Below, piece by piece: positions 55,224-63,446 of a DNA stretch of 64,000 nt. How positions within the stretch are numbered: position 1 is the first letter of the stretch; every line of letters begins with the position of its first letter. The position numbers and the translations under genes were made by a program. Below the pieces are notes generated by a model. It was not told the DNA's origin. It was given only the letters and a program-made list of their open reading frames with translations, and searched no databases. Source of the DNA: Pseudomonas sp. MYb185 (lineage in GTDB: Bacteria > Pseudomonadota > Gammaproteobacteria > Pseudomonadales > Pseudomonadaceae); NCBI RefSeq assembly GCF_002979975.1, contig NZ_PCQD01000004.1, positions 130,486 through 194,485 of the forward strand. The letters run 5' to 3'.

Positions 55224-55259
55224 CCCTGCAGGAGCCATAGTATGACGGTTCCTGCAGGG
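55224..55259. other. Hairpin between the permease and the ABC transporter gene
   Basis: CCCTGCAGGA (55224-55233) pairs with TCCTGCAGGG (55250-55259) around a 16-nt loop. It is 23 nt after the permease stop. There is no T run; it may protect or attenuate the transcript. Confidence 0.55.
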
Positions 55260-55315
55260 AGCAGCTCCAACTGCTGTGCTATGCTCGCTGGCTTCGTTGT
55301 CCGCCGAGGCCTCCC

Positions 55316-57109
55316 ATGCGTTCCCTGTCCGACAAGTCCTATACCGGTGGTCCGGTCAACTGGCGGATCATCCGCAGTCTGCTTCCTTATCTGAGCGAAT
55401 TCCGTGGTCGTGTGCTGCTGGCATTGGGTTGCCTGATCCTGGCCAAGCTGGCAGGGGTCGCTGTGCCCTGGATGCTCAAGCTGATCGTCGAGCATTATGA
55501 AACTGTTACCGATGCGCTGATCCTGGTTCCGGTGGCTCTGCTGGCCGGCTACGGGCTGCTGCGCTTCGCCTCGGTATTCTTTTCCGAACTGCGTGACGCG
55601 GTATTCGCCCGGGTCGCCGAGCGTGCCATGCGGCGCATTTCACTCAAGGTATTCGAACATCTGCACCGGCTGGATCTGGGGTTTCATCTGTCGCGGCGCA
55701 CCGGTGGGCTGGCTCGGGATATCGAGCGCGGCACCAGCGGTATCAGCTTTCTACTGCGTTTCATGGTGTTCAATATCCTGCCGACGTTGCTGGAGATCGG
55801 CCTGATTGCCGCCATCCTGTTGCTCAACTTCAGTCCGATCTACGCGCTGACCGTGCTCGGCTCGGTGGTGGTCTATGCCCTGTTCACTATCGTCTTCACC
55901 GAGTGGCGCAACCGCTTCGTGCGTGAGAGCAATCAACTGGACAACCGCTCCAATACCCGGGCGGTGGACAGCCTGCTGAACTACGAAACGGTGAAGTATT
56001 TCGGCAACGAGCAGTTCGAGGCCCGCCAGTACGATGTGCACCTGGCCAACTGGGAGGCGGCGCGCATGAAGACGCGGCTGTCGCTGGCGGCGCTGAACTC
56101 CGGGCAGGCGCTGATCATCGCCGGTTCGGTCACCCTGTTGATGGTGCTGGCGGCGCGGCAGGTGTCCGCCGGCGCCATGACCCTGGGCGAGCTGGTGATG
56201 ATCAATGCCTACATGATCCAGCTGTTCATTCCGCTGAACTTTCTCGGTTTCATCTACCGGGAGATCCGCGAGGCACTGATCAATATCGAGCGCCTGTTCG
56301 GCCTGTTGCAGGCGCCGGTGCGGGTGGTCGATGCGGCGGAGGCGCCGGCGCTGCAGGTCGGTGGTGGGCAGGTGCGCTTCGACAATGTGGGCTTCGCCTA
56401 TCAGGCGGACCGACCCATATTGCAGGGTGTCAGCATTACCATTCCGGCAGGCCAGACGCTGGCCGTGGTCGGCCCCAGTGGCGGGGGCAAGTCCACGCTG
56501 GCGCGCCTGCTGTTCCGTTTCTATGATGTGGACGCTGGCGCCATCAGCATCGACGGGCAGGATATCCGCAGTGTCAGCCAGCAGAGCCTGCGCCAGCACA
56601 TCGGCGTGGTGCCGCAGGATACCGTGCTGTTCAACGACACCATCGGCTACAACATCGCCTACGGCAAGCCGGAGGCAAGCGAGGCGGATATCTGGAAAGC
56701 GCTGCGTATGGCGCAGCTGGAAGATTTCGTCAAACGCTTGCCGGAGGGGCTGGAGACACAGGTCGGTGAGCGCGGGCTGAAGCTCTCCGGTGGCGAGAAA
56801 CAGCGCATCGCCATCGCCCGGGTACTGCTCAAGAATCCACCGATACTGATTCTCGATGAGGCCACTGCCTCACTGGATACACACTCCGAGCGGCGTATTC
56901 TGGATGCGCTCAACCTGGTGGCGCAGCGACGCACGACCCTGGCCATCGCCCACCGGTTATCGACCATTATCCATGCCGAGCAGATCCTGGTGCTGGATCA
57001 GGGGCGGGTGGTGGAGCAGGGTAATCACCAGCAATTGCTGGCCGCCGGTGGCGCCTATGCGCGGCTATGGGCGGAGCAGCTGCGACATGGGGAGAGCAGC
57101 AGGGGGTAG
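55316..57109 (+). CDS. Atm1-type ABC exporter (fused permease and ATPase)
   Basis: The 597-residue half-transporter has six helices (residues about 30-310) followed by an ATPase domain. NYETVKYFGNEQFEARQYD in the permease part is the Atm1/HMT1 signature. In the ATPase, Walker A is GPSGGGKST, the Q-loop VPQDTVLFNDTIGYNIAYG, the signature LSGGEKQRIAIARVLL, and Walker B ILILDEATASLD. Relatives export glutathione-linked or metal-thiol compounds from the cytoplasm. It is not linked to iron-sulfur genes here, so the substrate is inferred only at family level. Confidence 0.92.
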   Translation: MRSLSDKSYTGGPVNWRIIRSLLPYLSEFRGRVLLALGCLILAKLAGVAVPWMLKLIVEHYETVTDALILVPVALLAGYGLLRFASVFFSELRDAVFARVAERAMRRISLKVFEHLHRLDLGFHLSRRTGGLARDIERGTSGISFLLRFMVFNILPTLLEIGLIAAILLLNFSPIYALTVLGSVVVYALFTIVFTEWRNRFVRESNQLDNRSNTRAVDSLLNYETVKYFGNEQFEARQYDVHLANWEAARMKTRLSLAALNSGQALIIAGSVTLLMVLAARQVSAGAMTLGELVMINAYMIQLFIPLNFLGFIYREIREALINIERLFGLLQAPVRVVDAAEAPALQVGGGQVRFDNVGFAYQADRPILQGVSITIPAGQTLAVVGPSGGGKSTLARLLFRFYDVDAGAISIDGQDIRSVSQQSLRQHIGVVPQDTVLFNDTIGYNIAYGKPEASEADIWKALRMAQLEDFVKRLPEGLETQVGERGLKLSGGEKQRIAIARVLLKNPPILILDEATASLDTHSERRILDALNLVAQRRTTLAIAHRLSTIIHAEQILVLDQGRVVEQGNHQQLLAAGGAYARLWAEQLRHGESSRG

Positions 57110-57182
57110 CATCTCGCCCGGTCCGTGTTCGGGGCTCGACCCACACCAGGATTTGGTTAGGAGGCAGTGGGCTGTCGAGTGG

Positions 57183-57294
57183 GGCCTTGGTGACCAGCAG
57201 CCGTTGCAGAACGCGCACCCCGCCATCCATGGCGCTCGTCTACGGCCGTCCCTGGCCGCAGACGGTTCTGCAACGGCTGCTGGTCACCAAGGCC
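57183..57294. repeat. Long-stem hairpin element, copy 3
   Basis: Perfect 30-bp arms (57183-57212 and 57265-57294) enclose the 52-nt interior 57213-57264, identical to the other copies. The flanks GTCGAGTGG and CTGCGAC may extend the stem imperfectly. The outer arm sequence is unique to this copy. Confidence 0.92.
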
Positions 57295-57333
57295 TGCGAC
57301 TCTCGGCACTTGTCGTGCAGCAAACCTTGGGGT

Positions 57334-57363
57334 GTAGCGCCCCCGGTCCGCGTTCGGCGCTAC
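57334..57363. repeat. REP-like palindrome, family 1
   Basis: GTAGCGCC and GGCGCTAC enclose a loop containing GGTCCGCGTTC; preceded by GGGGT and followed by GCC. One stem base shorter than the copy at 5321. Confidence 0.8.
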
Positions 57364-57382
57364 GCCTGAAAGTGCTTCGGTC

Positions 57383-57400
57383 GTCGAGCAGGCGCTCGAC
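57383..57400. repeat. REP-like palindrome, family 2
   Basis: GTCGAGC-AGGC-GCTCGAC followed by AACCC, identical to the copy at 26098-26115 including the preceding GTC. Confidence 0.8.
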
Positions 57401-57415
57401 AACCCAGGAGATGGA

Positions 57416-59848
57416 TTAGCGCGGCGTCATCTCCTCCTGGGAAAAGTCATCCACTTCGATCACTGCGCGGCGGGCCAGCCGGGCATCGCGGACCTTCTGT
57501 GCTTCGTCCGGGCTGATCACACCGCTTTCGGCGGCCACCGCAAGCGGATCGGCGTCGCTGTCATGTTGCAGTTCGCCGGAACGCTGAGCCTTGCTCAGTC
57601 GCAGCTCGATGGGATCGGCCAGGATTACCTTGTCCAGCGTGTTGTTCAGCAGGCCGGTGACATCCTCGGGGTCGTTGCTGCGATAGCAGCCTTCCAGCAA
57701 TCGATCACGCGAGGCGCCGGGCGTCATCAGCCGTCGCGCTACTTCCCGGCCGGTGATATCGGCCGGCGGCTTGAGCCGGCGGCCGAGCGGGAAGATCAGC
57801 ACGCGCAGGGCGATGCCTACGCAGCGGTCAGGGAAGTTGAGCAGGATCTCATGCATGGCCTGTTCGGTCTTCACCAGCAGGTCCTCCACGCCCCAGCGCA
57901 GCAGCGGCAGGTCTTCCTCCGGTTCGCCCTGGTCGTGATAGTGCTTGAGCGTGGCGCTGGCCAGATAGATGAAGCTGAGTACGTCGCCGAGCCGCGCCGA
58001 CAGCCGCTCGCGGCGCTTCAGCTCGCCGCCGAGCATCAGCATGGTGGTATCGGTCAGGGTGGCGAATGCCGCCGACAGACGTGACAACTGGCGATAATAG
58101 CCGCGGGTGTCGGCGTTGCCCGGGGTCTTGACCAAGACGCCGCAGGTCAGTCCCAGCAGCAGGCTGCCAGCGGCATTGCCCAGTGCATGGCCGATATGCT
58201 CATACAGCAGGGCATCGAAACGGGCGATGGCCTGTTCCTGGTCGGGGTCCTGGGTGGCGAGCATTTCCTGCAGCACATAGGGATGGCTGCGAATGGCGCC
58301 CTGACCGAAGATCATCATGCTGCGGGTGAGGATATTGGCGCCTTCCACGGTGATGGAAATCGGTATCGACTGATAGCCGCGGCCCAGATAGTTCTTCGGC
58401 CCCATGCAGATGCCCTTGCCACCATGCACATCCATGGCATCGTTCAGGCACTGGCGCATGCGTTCGGTGATGTGGTACTTGACCACGCCGGACAGCACTG
58501 CGGGCTTCTCGCCGAGGTCCACCGCGCCGGCGGTCATGCTGCGGGCTGCGTCCATCACGTAGGTGTTGCCACCGATGCGCGCCAGCGCTTCCTGTACTCC
58601 CTCGAACTCGCCGATGGGCAGGTTGAACTGGCGACGAATCCGCGCATAGGCGCCGGTGGTCATGCTGGCCATCTTGGCGGCACCGGTGCCACCGGCGGGC
58701 AGGGAAATGGAGCGCCCGACCGCCAGGCAGTTCATCAGCATCTTCCAGCCGTGGCCGATCATATGCTGCCCGCCGATCAGGTAATCCATCGGGATGAACA
58801 CGTCCTTGCCGGAGTTCGGGCCGTTCATGAAGGCTGCATTGAGCGGAAAGTGGCGCCGGCCGATCTCGACGCCGTCGGTATCGGTAGGGATCAGAGCCAG
58901 GCTGATGCCCAGTTCTTCCCGGTCGCCGAGCAGGCCGTCGGGGTCGTAGACTTTGAAGGCCAACCCCAGCAGGGTGGCGACCGGGCCGAGGGTGATGTAG
59001 CGCTTCTCCCAGGTGACGCTCAGGCCCAGCACTTCCTGGCCCTGCCACTGGCCGCGGCAGACGATGCCGCGGTCGGGCATGGCGCCGGCGTCGGAGCCGG
59101 CCTCTGGCGAGGTCAGGGCAAAACAGGGTACTTCCTGGCCGGCGGCCAGGCGTGGCAGGTAATACTGCTTCTGGGCGTCGGTGCCGTACTGCATCAGCAG
59201 CTCGGCGGGGCCCAGGGAGTTGGGAACCATGATGGTCGAGCCCAGGTCACCGCTGCGGCTGGCCAGTTTCATGGCGACCTGCGAATGGGCATAGGCGGAA
59301 AAGCCCTTGCCACCATATTCCCTGGGGATGATCAGGCCGAAGAAGCCGTTGCTCTTGATGAACTGCCACACCGGCTCCGGCAGGTCCTGCAGTTGGGTGG
59401 TGACCTGCCACTCGTTGGTCATGCGGCACAGTTCTTCCACCGGGCCATCGAGAAATGCCTGCTCTTCGGCGGTCAGGGTCGGCTTGGGATAGCTGTGCAG
59501 CTTGTCCCAGTCGGGACGGCCACTGAAGATCTCCCCATCCCACCAGACGGTACCGGCATCCAGTGCTTCCTGCTCGGTATCGGATATCGGCGGCAGCACC
59601 TTCCTGAACCAGTGGAACAGTGGGGTGGTGATGCTTCTGCGGCGCCAATCGGTGAGGTTCAGGGGGATGGCGATACCGAGAAACAGCGCCCAGAGGATCA
59701 GGTCCAGCAGCCAGTGCACCGGGCCGAGCAGGGTCATCGCCAGCAGATAGGCACCGACCACTACAGAACCATTGAGCAGGCCACTGCGGACCCAGGCCAG
59801 CACGGCAATACAGAGAATCAGACCCAGCAGCCAGAGCAGGGTGAGCAT
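57416..59848 (-). CDS. fadE: Acyl-CoA dehydrogenase, FadE type
   Basis: The 810-residue enzyme introduces the first double bond in fatty acid beta-oxidation. AGGAG precedes the ATG (complement 59846-59848) by 6 nt. Two or three N-terminal hydrophobic helices (about 1-65) anchor it to the inner membrane. The dehydrogenase core contains GLIIPREYGGKGFSAYAHSQ, FALTSPEAGSDAGAMPDRG, the FAD region and MDVHGGKGICMGPKNYLGRGY. The C-terminal about 250 residues form the DUF1974 domain found in E. coli FadE. The context matches PA2815. Several FadE paralogues are usual in pseudomonads. Confidence 0.95.
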   Translation of the reverse strand: MLTLLWLLGLILCIAVLAWVRSGLLNGSVVVGAYLLAMTLLGPVHWLLDLILWALFLGIAIPLNLTDWRRRSITTPLFHWFRKVLPPISDTEQEALDAGTVWWDGEIFSGRPDWDKLHSYPKPTLTAEEQAFLDGPVEELCRMTNEWQVTTQLQDLPEPVWQFIKSNGFFGLIIPREYGGKGFSAYAHSQVAMKLASRSGDLGSTIMVPNSLGPAELLMQYGTDAQKQYYLPRLAAGQEVPCFALTSPEAGSDAGAMPDRGIVCRGQWQGQEVLGLSVTWEKRYITLGPVATLLGLAFKVYDPDGLLGDREELGISLALIPTDTDGVEIGRRHFPLNAAFMNGPNSGKDVFIPMDYLIGGQHMIGHGWKMLMNCLAVGRSISLPAGGTGAAKMASMTTGAYARIRRQFNLPIGEFEGVQEALARIGGNTYVMDAARSMTAGAVDLGEKPAVLSGVVKYHITERMRQCLNDAMDVHGGKGICMGPKNYLGRGYQSIPISITVEGANILTRSMMIFGQGAIRSHPYVLQEMLATQDPDQEQAIARFDALLYEHIGHALGNAAGSLLLGLTCGVLVKTPGNADTRGYYRQLSRLSAAFATLTDTTMLMLGGELKRRERLSARLGDVLSFIYLASATLKHYHDQGEPEEDLPLLRWGVEDLLVKTEQAMHEILLNFPDRCVGIALRVLIFPLGRRLKPPADITGREVARRLMTPGASRDRLLEGCYRSNDPEDVTGLLNNTLDKVILADPIELRLSKAQRSGELQHDSDADPLAVAAESGVISPDEAQKVRDARLARRAVIEVDDFSQEEMTPR

Positions 59849-59975
59849 GAAGCACTCCTTTCAGCGTTGAAATACAGCCTTTAGCATAGTCGGTTTGGCC
59901 GGGCGTTGCGGCCTGGGCTGTAACGGAATATCACCGCGCCGGGGCGGAACAGGGAAGGAGAGGGGGGAGAAAGGG

Positions 59976-60004
59976 CGGGACAACGCCGCGGAGGCGTTGT
60001 CCCG
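59976..60004 (-). terminator. Likely terminator of the MFS transporter gene
   Basis: A 12-bp perfect stem (CGGGACAACGCC/GGCGTTGTCCCG) with loop GCGGA lies 13 nt past the MFS stop. On the minus strand it is followed by CCCTTTCTCCCC, a pyrimidine tract rather than a pure T run, so strength is uncertain. Confidence 0.65.
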
Positions 60005-60017
60005 GTAGGGCTGGTGT

Positions 60018-61331
60018 TCAGGGTTCGATGTGCGCGCTGTCGTACTTGATGGTCTTGCCGGCCAGGTAGTAGTGGAAGCAGGCCCAGATATTCGCCAATG
60101 CCGCGACGATCAGCGCATAGCGCAGGCTTTCCATTCCATATGCACTGCTCATCAGGTCGCTGGCCAGACCGATCAGCTGCGGGCCGAAACCGAGGCCGAA
60201 CAGGTTGAGGATCAGCAGCATGATTGCCGAGGCCAGCGCACGGCTGCGCAGCGGCGTCAGACTCTGGATCATGGCGAAGCTGGGGCCGAGATAGAAGGCG
60301 CCCAGGAACACCGCCGGGATATAGGCAGCCAGTGCCCACATGGTGTTGTCGATGGTATAGAAGGCGATGACGAACGGAACCGCACAGACCTTCGCCAGAC
60401 CGACGATCCACGCGTTCCAGCTCTGGTTGCGCGCCGCCAGCTTGTCCGCCAACAGGCCGCCGACCCAGGCGCCCAGACCGCCGACGATGCCCATCATCGG
60501 CCCCAGCAGCAGACCCACCTGACCGGCGGTCAGGCCGTGGCTGCGCATCAGGAAGGCCGGATTCCAGACGATGGTCCCGTAGCCGACCAGCGCGGTCAGG
60601 GTGACACCGATCACCACATGGCGGGTGGTACGTACGCGCCACAGTACTGCCATGCCGGCCTTGACGCTGACCTTGCCGCGCGGTGGCGGCGGTACCCCGT
60701 CGGCAAAGCCGCGCGGCGGCTCGATCATGGTGAAGCGGACCAGCAGGGCGATCAGCAGGCCGGGCATGCCGACGATGAAGAAGGCCGCACGCCAGCCCCA
60801 GGCATCGGCCACGAAGCCGCCGACGATGAAGCCGATCATGATGCCGAAGTACACCCCCAGCGAGTAGAGGGCCATGGCGCTGGAGCGTTTTTCCTTCGGA
60901 TACAGGTCCGAGAGCATGGAATGCGAGGGCGGGCTGGAGCCGGCTTCGCCGATGCCGACGCCGATACGGGCGGCGGCCAGTTGCCAGAAATTCTGTGCCA
61001 GGCCGCAGACAGCGGTCATCAGACTCCAGATGGCGATGGCCCAGGCGATGATGTTGCGGCGGTTGGAGCGGTCGGCCCAGATCGCGATCGGAATGCCGAG
61101 GGTGGCGTAGAACAGGGCGAAGGCGATACCGGACAAAAAGCCGAGCTGGGTATCGGACAGCAGCAGATCGGCCTTGAGCGGCTGGATCAGGATGCCGACG
61201 ATATTGCGGTCAACGTGGCTGGAGGTATAGGCCAACACCAGAATGAACAGTGCATATCGCCGGTACGCCGGGGTGATGCGACTGGCAAAGTCGTCCTTGG
61301 CAGGTGCCGATGTTTCTGGCGCTTGGGACAT
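60018..61331 (-). CDS. MFS transporter (spinster-like)
   Basis: The 437-residue protein has 12 predicted helices. Motifs are LVLAYTSSHVDRNIVGILIQPLKADL near the N-terminus (Asp-Arg of helix 1), GIPIAIWADRSNRRN (motif A, helix 2-3 loop), ARIGVGIGEAGSSPPSHSMLSDLYP (helix 4-5), and the DK-like loop LLADKLAARNQ. The pattern VDRxIVGIL with GIGEAGxxPxxxSML is typical of the spinster-like group that carries small organic acids or lipids. GGAG precedes the ATG by 7 nt. The substrate is unknown. It lies between fadE and a divergent ABC transporter. Confidence 0.9.
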   Translation of the reverse strand: MSQAPETSAPAKDDFASRITPAYRRYALFILVLAYTSSHVDRNIVGILIQPLKADLLLSDTQLGFLSGIAFALFYATLGIPIAIWADRSNRRNIIAWAIAIWSLMTAVCGLAQNFWQLAAARIGVGIGEAGSSPPSHSMLSDLYPKEKRSSAMALYSLGVYFGIMIGFIVGGFVADAWGWRAAFFIVGMPGLLIALLVRFTMIEPPRGFADGVPPPPRGKVSVKAGMAVLWRVRTTRHVVIGVTLTALVGYGTIVWNPAFLMRSHGLTAGQVGLLLGPMMGIVGGLGAWVGGLLADKLAARNQSWNAWIVGLAKVCAVPFVIAFYTIDNTMWALAAYIPAVFLGAFYLGPSFAMIQSLTPLRSRALASAIMLLILNLFGLGFGPQLIGLASDLMSSAYGMESLRYALIVAALANIWACFHYYLAGKTIKYDSAHIEP

Positions 61332-61507
61332 GAAGCGTCTCCGTATGTGTGGTTATTCTTGTCACGTTGAAGCATACGGCTGGGTACCGGTGACCACAAT
61401 CGACCGACCAGTCACATTTGTAGAACTTTTGTAATTGCCAGCGTGGCTTGAATACGCGATTTTCACCCCCATATCCTCTGGCTGATCGCTGGATTAAGGA
61501 TGTATGC

Positions 61508-62440
61508 ATGACGGCTGCAATTACGATTCGCGGGCTTGAAAAAACCTACCCCAATGGCATGCGCGCCCTGAAGGGGATGGATCTGGAGGTGGCGCAGGGT
61601 GACTTCTTCGCTCTGCTCGGTCCCAACGGAGCCGGCAAGTCCACGACCATCGGCATCCTGTCGTCGCTGGTCAGCAAGAGTGCTGGCAAGGTCAGCATCT
61701 TCGGCCACGACCTGGATACCGATCTGATGGCGGCCAAGCGCTGCATTGGCGTGGTGCCGCAGGAATTCAATTTCAGCCAGTTCGAGAAGAGCCAGGATAT
61801 CCTGGTCAATCAGGCCGGCTACTACGGCATTCCGGCTGGCGAGGCGCGCGAGCGGTCCGAGCATTTCCTGCGCCGGCTGAACCTGTGGGACAAGCGCAAT
61901 GTGGCCTCGCGCATGCTGTCCGGTGGCATGAAGCGGCGGCTGATGATCGCCCGCGCGCTGATCCATGAGCCGCGGCTGCTGATTCTCGATGAACCGACTG
62001 CCGGGGTGGATATCGAGATCCGTCGCTCGATGTGGCAATTCCTCGAGGAGATCAACGCCCAGGGGGTGACCATCATCCTGACCACCCATTACCTGGAAGA
62101 GGCCGAGCAGTTGTGCCGCAACATCGCCATCATCGATGGCGGGCAGATCATCCACAACACCAGCATGCGTGAGCTGCTCAAGGAGTTGCAGGTCGAGACC
62201 TTCCTGCTCGACTGCCGCGACGCACTGGTCGAGCCGCCCGCGCTCGGCGGCTATCCCTGTGCGCTGGTGGATGATCACACCCTGGAGGTGCAGGTGGACA
62301 GGGAGCAGGGCATGAACGGGCTGTTCGCCGAACTGGCCACGCAGGACATCGAGGTACTGAGCCTGCGCAACAAGAGCAACCGGCTGGAGGAACTGTTCCT
62401 GCGTCTGGTGGATGGCAATGCGCAGAAGGGAGTGGCATGA
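61508..62440 (+). CDS. ABC transporter ATP-binding protein (ABC-2 type)
   Basis: ATG 61508 follows AAGGA with 7 nt spacing; an extension to 61448 is not supported. The 310-residue ATPase has Walker A GPNGAGKST at residues 38-46, Q-loop VVPQEFNFSQFE, signature LSGGMKRRLMIARAL, and Walker B LLILDEPTAGVD. A C-terminal domain of about 80 residues follows (VETFLLDCRDALVEPPALG). It overlaps the permease gene by 4 nt. The pair resembles the NatA/DrrA-like exporters and PA2812-PA2811; the cargo is unknown. Confidence 0.94.
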   Translation: MTAAITIRGLEKTYPNGMRALKGMDLEVAQGDFFALLGPNGAGKSTTIGILSSLVSKSAGKVSIFGHDLDTDLMAAKRCIGVVPQEFNFSQFEKSQDILVNQAGYYGIPAGEARERSEHFLRRLNLWDKRNVASRMLSGGMKRRLMIARALIHEPRLLILDEPTAGVDIEIRRSMWQFLEEINAQGVTIILTTHYLEEAEQLCRNIAIIDGGQIIHNTSMRELLKELQVETFLLDCRDALVEPPALGGYPCALVDDHTLEVQVDREQGMNGLFAELATQDIEVLSLRNKSNRLEELFLRLVDGNAQKGVA

Positions 62441-63219
62441 ACATGAATTACTGGCGCAACAGCTGGGTCGCCTTCAGCACCATCCTGTTCAAGGAAATCC
62501 GTCGTTTCACCCGGATATGGCCGCAGACGCTGCTGCCGCCGGGTATCACCATGGCCCTGTACTTCGTCATCTTCGGTAACCTGATCGGCCGGCGTATCGG
62601 TGACATGGGCGGGTTCACCTACATCGACTACATCGTGCCCGGGCTGATCATGATGGCGGTGATCACCAACAGCTATTCCAACGTGGTATCGAGCTTCTTC
62701 AGCACCAAGTTCCAGCGCTCCATCGAGGAACTGATGGTGGCACCGGTGTCACCGCACGTGATCCTGCTGGGCTACACCCTGGGCGGCGTCGCCCGCGGGC
62801 TGGCGGTAGGCCTGATCGTCACGCTGATGTCGCTGTTCTTCACCCGCCTGCAGGTGCAGCACATCGGCTTGACGATCGCCGTGGTGTTCCTCACCTCGCT
62901 GGTGTTTTCCCTCGGTGGTTTCATCAATGCGGTATACGCGCGCAGCTTCGATGACATCTCCATCGTGCCGACCTTCGTGCTGACGCCGCTGACCTATCTT
63001 GGCGGGGTGTTCTACTCGATCAACCTGCTGCCCGAGTTCTGGCAGAGCGTATCGCTGATCAACCCCATCCTGCACATGGTCAATGCCTTCCGCTTCGGCA
63101 TCCTGGGTGTATCGGACATCAATATCGGCGTCGCCCTGTTACTGATGATGGTGTTCGTGGTGGGACTCTATCTGTTCAGCTACCGCCTGCTGGTGCGCGG
63201 TACCGGTCTGCGCCAGTAG
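62437..63219 (+). CDS. ABC-2 type transporter permease
   Basis: The 260-residue inner-membrane protein has six helices. IWPQTLLPPGITMALYFVIFG (helix 1) and YSNVVSSFFSTKFQRSIEELMVAPVSPHV are the ABC-2 core, with PTFVLTPLTYLGGVFYSINLLPEFW near the end. The arrangement fits the YadH family partner of YadG-like ATPases. Start ATG 62437 overlaps the ATPase stop. It exports an unknown compound. Confidence 0.94.
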   Translation: MNMNYWRNSWVAFSTILFKEIRRFTRIWPQTLLPPGITMALYFVIFGNLIGRRIGDMGGFTYIDYIVPGLIMMAVITNSYSNVVSSFFSTKFQRSIEELMVAPVSPHVILLGYTLGGVARGLAVGLIVTLMSLFFTRLQVQHIGLTIAVVFLTSLVFSLGGFINAVYARSFDDISIVPTFVLTPLTYLGGVFYSINLLPEFWQSVSLINPILHMVNAFRFGILGVSDINIGVALLLMMVFVVGLYLFSYRLLVRGTGLRQ

Positions 63220-63229
63220 TGACCCTGCC

Positions 63230-63247
63230 GTCGAGCGGGCGCTCGAC
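63230..63247. repeat. REP-like palindrome, family 2
   Basis: GTCGAGC-GGGC-GCTCGAC followed by AGCCC. The loop differs by one base from the copies at 26098 and 57383. It lies 10 nt past the permease stop. Confidence 0.75.
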
Positions 63248-63294
63248 AGCCCGAGGGAGTGTGGCACGCCTGCCCAGACGCCGCGCCTAGGGGT

Positions 63295-63324
63295 GTAGCG
63301 CCCCGGTCCGCGTTCGGGCGCTAC
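63295..63324. repeat. REP-like palindrome, family 1
   Basis: GTAGCGCCC and GGGCGCTAC around CGGTCCGCGTTC, identical in the arms and loop to 5321-5350, and preceded by GGGGT like the copy at 57334. It lies 122 nt before queF. Confidence 0.85.
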
Positions 63325-63446
63325 GCCTTGGGTGCCTGACCGCAGACGCTGTCTTGCCGCTTGCCAGCACTCCCCGAGGGAACAGCCCCTAGGCCTGATG
63401 CCCCGCCCAAGGTATGCTTGCGGCTCTCAACCCAGGAGACCCGCAA

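Larger units (their letters stand above)
57110..57415. other. Repeat-filled region between the ABC exporter and fadE
   Basis: This 306-nt gap between convergent genes contains hairpin element copy 3 (57183-57294), a family 1 palindrome (57334-57363) and a family 2 palindrome (57383-57400). At 57117-57140 there is a degenerate GGTCCGTGTTCGGGG remnant of family 1. No gene is visible. Confidence 0.8.

Noticed and set aside
63325-63446. preQ1 riboswitch upstream of queF
   Set aside because: I found no C-rich loop with an A-rich tail in H-type pseudoknot arrangement; only a family 1 palindrome and a purine-rich ribosome site are visible.
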